Of a stretch of 50,197 nt of DNA, positions 9,173 to 17,036 are shown piece by piece. The notes below the pieces were generated by a model, which saw nothing but the letters and a program-made list of their open reading frames with translations, had not been told where the DNA came from and did not search any database. The position numbers and the translations under genes were made by a program. Position 1 is the stretch's first letter. Every line of letters starts with the position of its first letter. Origin of the DNA: Rhodobacteraceae bacterium UBA2776 (GTDB lineage Bacteria; Pseudomonadota; Alphaproteobacteria; Rhodobacterales; Rhodobacteraceae); assembly GCA_002352425.1 (NCBI GenBank), contig DEIK01000015.1, positions 1-50,197 on the forward strand. Direction: 5' to 3'.

Positions 9173-10948
9173 TTAGTCTTGCGGGATCACACGCAAGTGC
9201 AATTCGCGCAGCTGCTCGTTCATGGGCTCGTTTGGCGCGCCCATCATCAGGTCTTCGGCACGTTGGTTCATGGGGAACATGATCACTTCGCGAATGTTGG
9301 CCTCATTGGCCAACAACATCACGATGCGGTCGATCCCAGCGGCGCAACCACCGTGGGGCGGGGCGCCGAATTTGAAAGCGTTGACCATGCCGCCAAAGCG
9401 TTTTTCAACTTCGTCCTTGCCGTAGCCGGCAATTTCAAACGCCTTGAACATGATCTCGGGTTTATGGTTTCGGATCGCGCCCGACACCAACTCATAGCCG
9501 TTGCACGACAGGTCATACTGATAGCCCAGCACATCCATCGGGTCGCCATCCAGCGCCTCCATGCCGCCTTGGGGCATTGAGAACGGGTTGTGTTCAAAAT
9601 CAACTTTGCCGGTTTCTTCGTCCCGCTCGTAGATCGGGAAATCGACAATCCATGCAAAGGCGAAACGGTCGGTATCCGTCAGACCCAGCTCGTCACCAAT
9701 CACGGTGCGGGCCTTTCCAGCCACAGCTTCAAACGCTTTGGGTTTACCCGCGAGGAAAAAGGCGGCATCACCGACTTCTAGACCTAACTGTTGACGAATG
9801 GCCTCTGTGCGCTCGGGGCCGATGTTTTTGGCCAACGGTCCGGCAGCTTCCATGCCTTCGCCTTGATCACGCCAGAAAATATAGCCCATGCCTGGCAGGC
9901 CTTCGCCCTGCGCAAACTTATTCATCCGGTCACAGAACTTGCGGCTGCCGCCTTTGGGCGCTGGAATAGCCCGGATTTGGGTACCTTCGTTTTCCAACAA
10001 GGACGCAAAAATCTTGAACCCAGAACCGCGGAAATGGTCCGACACGACTTGCATCTTGATCGGGTTGCGCAAGTCAGGTTTGTCAGTGCCATACCAAAGA
10101 GCGGCGTCTTTGTAGGAAATCTGCTCCCACTCCTGGTCAACCTTGCGACCGCCGCCGAATTCCTCAAATACGCCGCCAATCACCGGCTGGATGGTGTCGA
10201 ACACATCCTGCTGGGTGACAAAGGACATTTCCAAATCGAGCTGGTAAAAGTCGGTAGGCGAACGATCAGCGCGTGGGTCTTCATCGCGAAAACACGGTGC
10301 GATTTGGAAATATTTGTCGTAACCCGACACCATGATCAGCTGTTTAAACTGCTGCGGTGCTTGGGGCAGCGCGTAGAACTTTCCCGGGTGCAGGCGTGAC
10401 GGGATCAAAAAGTCGCGCGCGCCCTCAGGGCTGGACGACGTGATGATTGGCGTTTGGAATTCGCGAAATTCCTTGTCCCACATGCGTTTGCGCATCGACG
10501 CCACAACGTCTGAACGCAGCTTCATGTTGTTTTGCAATTTCTCGCGGCGCAGATCGAGGTAGCGATATTTCAGGCGGGTTTCTTCAGGGTATTCCTGTTC
10601 ACCAAACACCATCAATGGCAGCTCTTCGGCAGCGCCCAATACCTCGATATCGCGAATGAAAACCTCGACTTCACCAGTCGGGATTTTCGGGTTGATCAGG
10701 CTTTCGTCGCGGGCCATCACATTGCCGTCTATTCGAATGCACCATTCCGAGCGCACCTTTTCGATCTCTGAAAACACAGGGCTGTCAGGGTCGGCCATGA
10801 CTTGAGTGATGCCATAATGGTCGCGTAAATCAATGAACAACAACCCACCGTGATCGCGAACGCGATGCACCCAGCCGGACAGACGCACAGTGTCGCCCAC
10901 GTTGGATTTGTTCAGTTCGGCGCATGTGTGGCTGCGATACGTGTGCAT
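9173..10948 (-). CDS. aspS: aspartyl-tRNA synthetase
   Basis: A 591-residue class II synthetase of the bacterial type. Domains in order: an N-terminal OB-fold anticodon-binding domain (RLSGWVHRVRDHGGLLFIDL), the catalytic core with motif 2 (APCFRDEDPRADR), the bacterial GAD insertion in the middle, and motif 3 (GAPPHGGCAAGIDRIVML) near the C terminus. It charges tRNA-Asp and, in many alphaproteobacteria, also tRNA-Asn for the GatCAB route; the discriminating state cannot be settled here. AAGGGG lies upstream of the ATG. It is transcribed alone, divergent from cfa. Confidence 0.97.
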   Translation of the reverse strand: MHTYRSHTCAELNKSNVGDTVRLSGWVHRVRDHGGLLFIDLRDHYGITQVMADPDSPVFSEIEKVRSEWCIRIDGNVMARDESLINPKIPTGEVEVFIRDIEVLGAAEELPLMVFGEQEYPEETRLKYRYLDLRREKLQNNMKLRSDVVASMRKRMWDKEFREFQTPIITSSSPEGARDFLIPSRLHPGKFYALPQAPQQFKQLIMVSGYDKYFQIAPCFRDEDPRADRSPTDFYQLDLEMSFVTQQDVFDTIQPVIGGVFEEFGGGRKVDQEWEQISYKDAALWYGTDKPDLRNPIKMQVVSDHFRGSGFKIFASLLENEGTQIRAIPAPKGGSRKFCDRMNKFAQGEGLPGMGYIFWRDQGEGMEAAGPLAKNIGPERTEAIRQQLGLEVGDAAFFLAGKPKAFEAVAGKARTVIGDELGLTDTDRFAFAWIVDFPIYERDEETGKVDFEHNPFSMPQGGMEALDGDPMDVLGYQYDLSCNGYELVSGAIRNHKPEIMFKAFEIAGYGKDEVEKRFGGMVNAFKFGAPPHGGCAAGIDRIVMLLANEANIREVIMFPMNQRAEDLMMGAPNEPMNEQLRELHLRVIPQD

Positions 10949-11090
10949 TTTTTCGCCCCTTCAGGGTAATTTTGATCTGTGCCGATACACCGCGCAAACG
11001 CACCAAAGTCAAGAGCGCGCGGCCCCAATCTGGCAATAGACGGCACGGTTTTTTCACGCTATCGCTATATTTGCCGACAATTTTACGGAT

Positions 11091-11159
11091 ATGGCTGCTA
11101 TGGAAGAAAAAACCGTGGGGCAAAACAATAGGGCATATTGGCCCTGTCTGGGGGGATGA
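11091..11159 (+). CDS. possible 22-codon leader ORF before cfa
   Basis: An ATG-started frame of 22 codons (starting MAAMEEKTVG) ends in a TGA that overlaps the ATGATG at which cfa probably begins. The ribosome-binding site is weak. Such an arrangement would allow translational coupling or reinitiation into cfa. There is no run of one amino acid that would suggest attenuation. It may be chance. Confidence 0.25.
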   Translation: MAAMEEKTVGQNNRAYWPCLGG

Positions 11160-12358
11160 TGTGGGATCAATTGCTTGACCGTTTGTTGAAACGCTTGCTG
11201 AAGCAAGGCAGCTTGCAGGTCACATTTGCGAATGGCAGCGTGCAGCATTATGGCAATGATACGGGCGCGGTTGTCGAGATCACTTTCACCAATACGCAAG
11301 TGGCCCGCAGGCTGATCCTGAACCCCGAACTGGCCTTGGGCGAGGCCTATATGGATCAATCCCTGACCATCGCAGGGGACGATCTGATGGGCATGATGAC
11401 CCTGTTGATGCAAAACGCCAAACTTGCCGATCTGGGCTGGTTGCAAACCACAGCCAGCGCCGCGCGTCGCGCGCTACGCCGTTTTGCGCAACACAATCCG
11501 CTGCACATCGCCAAGCGCAATGTTGAGCATCACTATGATCTATCGGTCGAGCTGTATGATCTGTTTTTGGACGTGGATAAACAATACACCTGCGCCTATT
11601 TCCCGGATCCGGATATGACACTTGAGGCCGCCCAAGACGCCAAAAAAGCGCATATCGCCAAAAAACTGATGATCGAACCGGGGATGAAGATTCTGGACAT
11701 CGGGTGCGGGTGGGGTGGCACCAGCCTGACCTTGGCCCGTGATTACGGTGCCCATGTGGTCGGCGTTACCCTGTCCGAAGTGCAGCTGGACCACGCCCGT
11801 GCGCGGGCCGAGGCCGAGGGGCTTTCAGATTTGGTCGAATTCAGACTGACCGATTATCGCGACGTGGCCGAGGCCTTTGATCGCATTGTTGTGGTCGGCA
11901 TGTTGGAACACGTCGGTGAACCGCACTACCGCAGTTTTTTCAAACAAATCCGCCGCAATCTAAAACCCGACGGCATCGCACTTGTGCACACCATCGGGCG
12001 CTCCACCCCGCCTGATGCGCTATCGCCGTGGTTCAACAAATACATTTTCCCCGGCGGCTATTCTCCCGCTATGTCCGAAGTCATGGGCGCGATTGAGAAA
12101 TCCGATCTGTTCGTTACCGACGTCGAAGTCTGGCGCATGCACTATGTCAAAACCTTGCAGCATTGGCGTAACCGCTTTGAATCAAACATTGATCCGATCC
12201 GCAGCCTTTATGATGATCGCTTTTGCCGGATGTGGCGTTACTATCTGATTGCGTCCGAACTCAGCTTTTCGGTGCTTGGTATGGTGATATTCCAATTCCA
12301 AATCAGCCGCGATCAAACGGCTGTTCCGCTGACCCGCGACTATATGTTTGACGCATAG
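11156..12358 (+). CDS. cfa: cyclopropane-fatty-acyl-phospholipid synthase
   Basis: About 400 residues; transfers a methylene group from S-adenosylmethionine to double bonds of membrane phospholipid acyl chains. The SAM motif ILDIGCGWGGTSLTLARDYG is clear, followed by GVTLSEVQLDHARARAE and the lipid-site segment VVGMLEHVGEPHYRSFFKQI. HHYDLSVELYDLFLD precedes the Rossmann domain as in family members. The start is uncertain: ATG at 11156 or 11159 fits the family N terminus (MWDQLLDRLLK), while a TTG at 11138 would add six residues. No strong ribosome-binding site is seen for any; the GGGGGG run directly abuts the ATG. It is divergent from aspS. Confidence 0.93.
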   Translation: MMWDQLLDRLLKRLLKQGSLQVTFANGSVQHYGNDTGAVVEITFTNTQVARRLILNPELALGEAYMDQSLTIAGDDLMGMMTLLMQNAKLADLGWLQTTASAARRALRRFAQHNPLHIAKRNVEHHYDLSVELYDLFLDVDKQYTCAYFPDPDMTLEAAQDAKKAHIAKKLMIEPGMKILDIGCGWGGTSLTLARDYGAHVVGVTLSEVQLDHARARAEAEGLSDLVEFRLTDYRDVAEAFDRIVVVGMLEHVGEPHYRSFFKQIRRNLKPDGIALVHTIGRSTPPDALSPWFNKYIFPGGYSPAMSEVMGAIEKSDLFVTDVEVWRMHYVKTLQHWRNRFESNIDPIRSLYDDRFCRMWRYYLIASELSFSVLGMVIFQFQISRDQTAVPLTRDYMFDA

Positions 12359-12420
12359 CCCTTGCGCCCCGCGATGGCATGACTATAACCCCAAATAATT
12401 TGCCTTTGGGGGTCTGCCAC

Positions 12421-15400
12421 ATGCCAAAAAGAACCGACATAAAATCCATCATGATTATCGGCGCAGGCCCTATCGTTATTGGCCAAGCCTGCGAGTTTGA
12501 CTATTCCGGTGCGCAAGCCTGTAAAGCGCTGCGCGAGGAAGGCTACCGAGTCATCCTGGTCAACTCCAACCCCGCCACAATCATGACCGACCCCGAACTG
12601 GCCGATGCCACCTATATCGAGCCGATCACCGCCGAAATGGTCGCTAAAATCATCAAGGCCGAGCGCCCCGATGCCTTGCTGCCCACGATGGGAGGGCAGA
12701 CAGGTTTGAACACCGCACTTGAGCTGGCCGATATGGGCGTGTTGGAAAAATACAACGTCGAACTGATCGGCGCCAATCGTGAAGCCATTGAAATGGCTGA
12801 AGATCGCAAATTGTTCCGCGAAGCAATGGACCGTCTCGGGTTGGAAAACCCCCGCGCTACGATTGCTGAAAACATCGAGGATTGCATGGCCGCGCTGGAT
12901 GATATCGGCTTGCCCGCCATCATTCGTCCCGCCTTTACTCTGGGCGGCACAGGCGGCGGCGTGGCTTACAACCGCGACGATTTCATTCACTTTTGCACCA
13001 CAGGTCTGGATGCCTCTCCGGTCAGTCAGATCCTGATTGATGAATCTCTGTTGGGTTGGAAAGAATACGAGATGGAGGTGGTGCGCGACACCGCCGACAA
13101 TGCCATCATCGTCTGCGCCATCGAAAACGTCGATCCGATGGGTGTGCATACGGGTGATTCCATCACCGTAGCCCCAGCTTTGACGCTGACCGACAAAGAA
13201 TACCAAATGATGCGCACGGCCTCCATCGCGGTGCTGCGTGAAATCGGCGTCGAAACCGGTGGCTCTAACGTGCAATGGGCCGTGAACCCGGCTGACGGGC
13301 GCATGGTGGTGATCGAGATGAACCCACGGGTGTCGCGCTCTTCAGCGCTGGCATCCAAAGCGACGGGTTTCCCGATTGCCAAGATCGCGGCCAAACTGGC
13401 GGTTGGTTACACGCTGGATGAGTTGGACAACGACATCACCAAAGTGACGCCAGCCTCGTTCGAGCCGACCATCGACTATGTCGTCACCAAGATTCCGCGC
13501 TTTGCCTTTGAGAAATTCGCAGGTTCCGCGCCACTGCTGTCGACCGCGATGAAATCGGTTGGCGAAACCATGGCGATTGGCCGCACGATCCACGAGAGCT
13601 TGCAAAAAGCATTGGCCTCGATGGAAACCGGCCTGACCGGGTTCGATGAGGTCGAGATCGAAGGCGCCCCCGAAAAGGCCGCTGTGATCAATGCCATCAG
13701 CGCCCAAACCCCGGATCGGATGCGCACCATCGCGCAGGCCATGCGGCATGGGTTGTCAGATGATGAAATCCACGCCGTTACCAAGTTTGATCCCTGGTTT
13801 TTGGCCCGCATCCGCGAGATTGTCGACGCCGAGGAGGCTGTGAAGAACGCGGGCCTACCGCGTGATGAACAGGCCATGCGCAGGTTGAAAATGATGGGCT
13901 TTTCCGATGCCCGTCTGGCCATCCTAACGGATCAATCTGAAACCAAGGTGCGCAAGGCCCGTCTGGCTGCGGGTGTCACCGCAGTGTTCAAACGCATCGA
14001 CACCTGCGCCGCCGAATTCGAGGCGCAAACACCCTATATGTATTCCACCTACGAGGCCCCCGCGATGGGCGACGTGGAATGTGAAGCACGGCCTTCTGAC
14101 AAGGAAAAAGTCGTGATCCTTGGTGGCGGCCCGAACCGCATCGGTCAAGGTATCGAATTTGATTACTGCTGCTGCCACGCTTGCTATGCCCTGACAGATC
14201 AGGGTTATGAAACCATCATGATCAACTGTAACCCCGAAACCGTATCGACCGATTACGACACCTCGGACCGGCTGTATTTTGAGCCCGTTACCTTCGAACA
14301 TGTGATGGAAATCCTGCGGGTTGAACAGGAAAACGGCACCCTGCACGGCGTTATCGTGCAGTTCGGTGGGCAGACTCCGTTGAAACTCGCCAATGATCTT
14401 GAAGCCGCTGGCATCCCAATTTTGGGCACCACGCCAGACAGCATTGATCTGGCCGAAGACCGCGAGCGTTTTCAGGCACTGGTTAACGACCTTGGCCTGT
14501 TGCAGCCCAAAAATGGCATCGCCAGCACCGACGCCGAGGCGCTGTCCATCGCCGAGGAAATCGGCTTTCCTCTGGTGATCCGCCCCTCTTATGTGCTGGG
14601 TGGCCGCGCTATGGAAATTGTGCGCGACATGGCCCAGTTGGAACGCTACATCAATGAGGCCGTGGTGGTTTCGGGCGACAGCCCCGTTCTGCTCGACAGC
14701 TACCTGTCCGGTGCTGTGGAAATGGATGTTGACGCGCTGTGTGATGGTAAAGACGTGCATGTCGCGGGCCTGATGCAGCATATTGAGGAAGCCGGCGTGC
14801 ATTCGGGCGATAGCGCCTGCTCCTTGCCGCCCTACTCACTGCCCAAAGACATCATCACCGAGGTCCATCGCCAAACCCGCGCCTTGGCACTGGCGCTAAA
14901 TGTGGTTGGGTTGATGAACATCCAGTTCGCAGTCAAAGACGGGCTGGTTTACCTGATCGAGGTCAACCCGCGTGCGTCCCGCACCGTACCGTTTGTCGCC
15001 AAAGCCACCGACAGCGCCATTGCCTCGATCGCCGCGCGGATCATGGCGGGCGAGCCGCTGTCCAACTTCCCGCTGCGCGCGCCCTACCCCGAAGGCGCGA
15101 CCCCAGACACCACGTTGCCATTTGCTGACCCGATGTCGCTGGCCGATCCAGACATGCCCTGGTTCTCGGTCAAAGAGGCCGTGCTGCCATTCGCCCGTTT
15201 CCCCGGCGTTGATACGATTTTGGGCCCGGAAATGCGCTCAACCGGCGAAGTCATGGGCTGGGATCGCTCCTTCCCTCTGGCCTTCTTAAAGGCACAGATG
15301 GGCGCCGGTGTGGTTTTACCAACCGAGGGGGCTGTGTTCATTTCGATCAAAGACATGGACAAAACCGCCGAGATGGCTGCGGCGGCGCAAATGCTGACCG

Positions 15401-15714
15401 AACTTGGCTTTAGCCTGATCGCCACCCGTGGCACCGGCGCTTGGTTGGTTGAAAACGGCGTCACCTGCGAAGTGGTCAACAAAGTCTATGAGGGCCGCCC
15501 CAACATTGTGGACCGGATGAAAGACGGCGAAATCGCCTTGGTGATGAACACCACCGAGGGCGCCCAAGCGGTCGACGACAGCCGTGAAATCCGCTCCGTT
15601 GCCCTGAACGACGGCCTGCCCTATTTCACCACGGCGGCAGCGAGCCACGCGGTCGTATTGGCGATGAAGTCCCGCGAAGAGGGTGAGTTGGGCGTGCGGT
15701 CGTTGCAGGGGTAA
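12421..15714 (+). CDS. carB: carbamoyl-phosphate synthase large subunit
   Basis: A 1097-residue protein with the CarB duplication: two ATP-grasp halves, the first opening with KSIMIIGAGPIVIGQACEFD and the second at KVVILGGGPNRIGQGIEFDY, joined by an oligomerisation domain and ending with an MGS-like allosteric domain (GFSLIATRGTGAWLVENG). It makes carbamoyl phosphate from bicarbonate, ammonia and two ATP for arginine and pyrimidines; the glutaminase subunit carA is not in the window. The start at 12421 has GGGGGT upstream and gives the family N terminus; the open frame 14 codons further up does not. Downstream lies an atypical intergenic stretch. Confidence 0.98.
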   Translation: MPKRTDIKSIMIIGAGPIVIGQACEFDYSGAQACKALREEGYRVILVNSNPATIMTDPELADATYIEPITAEMVAKIIKAERPDALLPTMGGQTGLNTALELADMGVLEKYNVELIGANREAIEMAEDRKLFREAMDRLGLENPRATIAENIEDCMAALDDIGLPAIIRPAFTLGGTGGGVAYNRDDFIHFCTTGLDASPVSQILIDESLLGWKEYEMEVVRDTADNAIIVCAIENVDPMGVHTGDSITVAPALTLTDKEYQMMRTASIAVLREIGVETGGSNVQWAVNPADGRMVVIEMNPRVSRSSALASKATGFPIAKIAAKLAVGYTLDELDNDITKVTPASFEPTIDYVVTKIPRFAFEKFAGSAPLLSTAMKSVGETMAIGRTIHESLQKALASMETGLTGFDEVEIEGAPEKAAVINAISAQTPDRMRTIAQAMRHGLSDDEIHAVTKFDPWFLARIREIVDAEEAVKNAGLPRDEQAMRRLKMMGFSDARLAILTDQSETKVRKARLAAGVTAVFKRIDTCAAEFEAQTPYMYSTYEAPAMGDVECEARPSDKEKVVILGGGPNRIGQGIEFDYCCCHACYALTDQGYETIMINCNPETVSTDYDTSDRLYFEPVTFEHVMEILRVEQENGTLHGVIVQFGGQTPLKLANDLEAAGIPILGTTPDSIDLAEDRERFQALVNDLGLLQPKNGIASTDAEALSIAEEIGFPLVIRPSYVLGGRAMEIVRDMAQLERYINEAVVVSGDSPVLLDSYLSGAVEMDVDALCDGKDVHVAGLMQHIEEAGVHSGDSACSLPPYSLPKDIITEVHRQTRALALALNVVGLMNIQFAVKDGLVYLIEVNPRASRTVPFVAKATDSAIASIAARIMAGEPLSNFPLRAPYPEGATPDTTLPFADPMSLADPDMPWFSVKEAVLPFARFPGVDTILGPEMRSTGEVMGWDRSFPLAFLKAQMGAGVVLPTEGAVFISIKDMDKTAEMAAAAQMLTELGFSLIATRGTGAWLVENGVTCEVVNKVYEGRPNIVDRMKDGEIALVMNTTEGAQAVDDSREIRSVALNDGLPYFTTAAASHAVVLAMKSREEGELGVRSLQG

Positions 15715-15827
15715 GCTACTCCGTGTTGATCATTCCAAGAGAGACTATGAGCGGAAAAGCTGCAGGAGGAAGAAATAATCTAATTCAGTAGCTACCTCTC
15801 CCTGCTGCTCATCTATCTATGCGCAAA

Positions 15828-15877
15828 ATGCACTATTTGGTGCATAAACCTGTTGACAAGTGCCATATTTGGTGGCA
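15828..15877 (+). promoter_or_regulatory. paired palindromic operator candidates at a TTGACA box
   Basis: ATGCAC-TATTTG-GTGCAT (15828-15845) and TGCCA-TATTTGG-TGGCA (15861-15877) share a central TATTTGG but have arms that differ in a compensated way, so the symmetry is kept. TTGACA (15853-15858) lies between them and would place the second palindrome inside a promoter spacer, a classic repressor position. The matching -10 (CAAACA or AAACAT) is poor. No known regulator is identified. Confidence 0.4.
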
Positions 15878-16106
15878 AACATTACCTCAAGTAACAGGAT
15901 GAGGTACTTATTGGCCCATCTTGTTATATTTCCATTGACATGCATATCGATATTGAGTCACGCTGATCAGGACAATTGAATCAGATGCGCCGTCAAGGCT
16001 GCAGACCAAGACGACGCTAAGTTCAATTTCCGCAACACCTAGAAGGTTGCAGCGGGATATCGTGAACACTTTGAGTGATACATCTCAATAGCAGATAGTC
16101 AAGCAA

Positions 16107-16132
16107 CCTTCTTATTTTTAAGAAGAAGGAGG
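16107..16132 (+). promoter_or_regulatory. hairpin that can hide the ribosome-binding site of the 16139 gene
   Basis: CCTTCTT (16107-16113) is an exact complement of AAGAAGG (16123-16129), and the Shine-Dalgarno AAGGAGG is 16126-16132, six bases before the ATG. A rival pairing of CTTCTT with AAGAAG one repeat earlier would leave the site free. The two forms could act as a switch or thermometer; this is inference from base pairing. Confidence 0.4.
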
Positions 16133-16138
16133 CCGAAG

Positions 16139-16348
16139 ATGGCCCAACACTATTACGTGAACAAAAATGCACAAGCCAACGGCGATCACGAAGTGCATAC
16201 AACAGGGTGCAGTTGGCTCCCCGAAGTTTCGAATCGCATCTTTTTAGGCGACTTCGAAAACTGTCGCCCAGCCGTCGCAGAAGCGCGCAAACATTATTCG
16301 CAAGTGAATGGCTGCTACTACTGCTCCAAACCGTGCCATACTCAATAA
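16139..16348 (+). CDS. small Cys/His-rich protein, first gene of a two-gene cassette
   Basis: A 69-residue protein with a very strong ribosome-binding site (AAGGAGG). It has a likely metal-binding layout: H17, H20 and C24 (EVHTTGCSWLP), C42, then C59-x2-C62-x3-C66-H67 near the end (NGCYYCSKPCH). The H-x3-C plus G-C-x2-C arrangement recalls small zinc-binding modules of the Ada or Excalibur kind, but no named domain is certain. I recall similar short proteins (YYVNKNAQ-NGDHEVH) scattered in many phyla as hypothetical proteins. The next gene follows after twelve bases with its own site. Base composition differs from core neighbours, suggesting transfer. Function unknown. Confidence 0.75.
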   Translation: MAQHYYVNKNAQANGDHEVHTTGCSWLPEVSNRIFLGDFENCRPAVAEARKHYSQVNGCYYCSKPCHTQ

Positions 16349-16360
16349 GGAGAACTAAAA

Positions 16361-16534
16361 ATGGCTACTAATCCTCCATCAGGTGACGGCCACCGTAACG
16401 GTGCTGTAAAAAACCGCTCACAGACAAAAACACCTTCGGGTCACTATGTGAAACGTGACGCAGACACAGGGCGCTTCATGGATGTGAAAACATCCAGCAA
16501 GACGCCCTTCAAAGGTGTTCGCAAAGAAAAGTAA
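16361..16534 (+). CDS. 57-residue basic protein, second gene of the cassette
   Basis: Begins ATG after AAGGAG seven bases upstream and encodes 57 residues: MATNPPSGDGHRNGAVKNRS at the start, a central SGHYVKRDADTGRFMDVK, and a C-terminal FKGVRKEK. It is hydrophilic, basic and without cysteines; no membrane segment. I recall proteins with the same start (PPSGDGHRNGAV) and the same K-R-D-x-x-T-G-R-F-M core as widespread hypotheticals, often beside a partner like the 16139 product. The conserved short form, tight spacing and good ribosome site argue it is real. Role unknown; nucleic-acid binding is a guess from charge. Confidence 0.7.
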   Translation: MATNPPSGDGHRNGAVKNRSQTKTPSGHYVKRDADTGRFMDVKTSSKTPFKGVRKEK

Positions 16535-16540
16535 AATACT

Positions 16541-16567
16541 GGTGAAGGCGGATTACCTGCCTTCACC
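16541..16567 (+). terminator. hairpin after the two-gene cassette
   Basis: A perfect nine-pair stem GGTGAAGGC / GCCTTCACC with a nine-base loop starts six bases after the stop at 16534. No T-run follows, so it may be an mRNA-end stabiliser or a factor-dependent stop and not a simple terminator. Confidence 0.45.
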
Positions 16568-16622
16568 CACCTTCCAAATACCATCGCACCCACCGTTAAC
16601 CCCACGATCTCGTGATTTACCT

Positions 16623-16650
16623 CATATGGAAGTCATATGCGATTCATATG
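16623..16650. repeat. three CATATG palindromes at exact 11-bp spacing
   Basis: CATATG occurs at 16623, 16634 and 16645, each start eleven bases after the last, with variable five-base spacers; a fourth partial copy (CATTTC) follows at 16656. They therefore fall on nearly the same face of the helix. They lie between the cassette and the DUF2892 gene. Either a cooperative protein-binding array or a slightly bent segment. Confidence 0.5.
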
Positions 16651-16714
16651 GTATTCATTTCCACCAAACGGCCCACGTTAATCGATGATTTTCACCCCGG
16701 CGCCCAAAAGCCCC

Positions 16715-16743
16715 TTGCATTCCACTTAACACATGCTTATTTA
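16715..16743 (+). promoter_or_regulatory. probable promoter of the DUF2892 gene
   Basis: TTGCAT and TATTTA are separated by 17 bases, a sigma-70-like spacing. The -10 is followed by repeated ATGAAT/ATATG sequence (16742-16756), which could bind a repressor; DUF2892 genes are often under BigR/ArsR-type control, but no such regulator is adjacent. Confidence 0.4.
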
Positions 16744-16801
16744 TGAATATGAATATGCGACACGGCACCAAAGTGCCCGCTCAACCCAAAAGGAATTCGC
16801 T

Positions 16802-17002
16802 ATGTCTTCTGAACGCGCTGTGCTGGCTTTTGCCGGCTTTATGGTCATCGCATCCCTGCTGCTGACCGCCTATGTGTCACCGCACTTCGTCTGGCTGACG
16901 GCCTTCGTTGGGGCAAATCTGTTCCAATCTGCCTTCACCGGGTTTTGCCCAGCCGGATCCTTTTTTCAAAAACTGGGATTTAAATCGTCCCGCGCCAGCT
17001 AA
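16802..17002 (+). CDS. DUF2892 (YgaP-like) small membrane protein
   Basis: A 66-residue protein with two membrane helices (RAVLAFAGFMVIASLLLTAY and FVWLTAFVGANLFQSAFTGF) and the family end FCPAGSFFQKLGFK. This domain forms the membrane part of YgaP-type rhodanese proteins and stands alone in many bacteria, often with sulfide- or thiosulfate-linked genes; here no rhodanese is adjacent. AAAGGAAT precedes the ATG; an ATG 23 codons upstream is in frame but would overlap the promoter. Role unknown. Confidence 0.82.
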   Translation: MSSERAVLAFAGFMVIASLLLTAYVSPHFVWLTAFVGANLFQSAFTGFCPAGSFFQKLGFKSSRAS

Positions 17003-17008
17003 CCAGAT

Positions 17009-17029
17009 CGGGGCGCGATCTGCGCCCCG
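17009..17029. terminator. GC-rich hairpin between convergent genes
   Basis: CGGGGCGC-GATCT-GCGCCCCG, an eight-pair stem with a five-base loop, sits between the ends of the DUF2892 gene and the convergent CII-like gene. No T-run on either side; probably a shared RNA-end structure. Confidence 0.45.
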
Positions 17030-17036
17030 TCGCCCG

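Larger units (their letters stand above)
15715..16138. other. 424-bp non-coding stretch with palindromes and hairpins
   Basis: No convincing gene. Base use is visibly richer in A and T than in carB. It holds two related palindromes flanking a TTGACA box (15828-15877), a bulged hairpin near 16030-16058 (CCGCAAC with GTTG-GCGG), and a hairpin at the 3' end that covers the ribosome-binding site of the next gene. A 14-codon ATG frame near 15747 is too short to call. If a promoter lies at 15853, the transcript for the small genes would have a leader of about 250 bases. Confidence 0.5.

Noticed and set aside
12340..13275. A 311-codon minus-strand frame opposite carB
   Set aside because: Shadow of strongly biased codons in a certain gene; other long frames at 13924-14802 and 14253-14444 are alike.
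15747..15791. A 14-codon frame after carB with an internal AGGAGG
   Set aside because: Too short, no ribosome site before it; the AGGAGG does not lead to a usable start.
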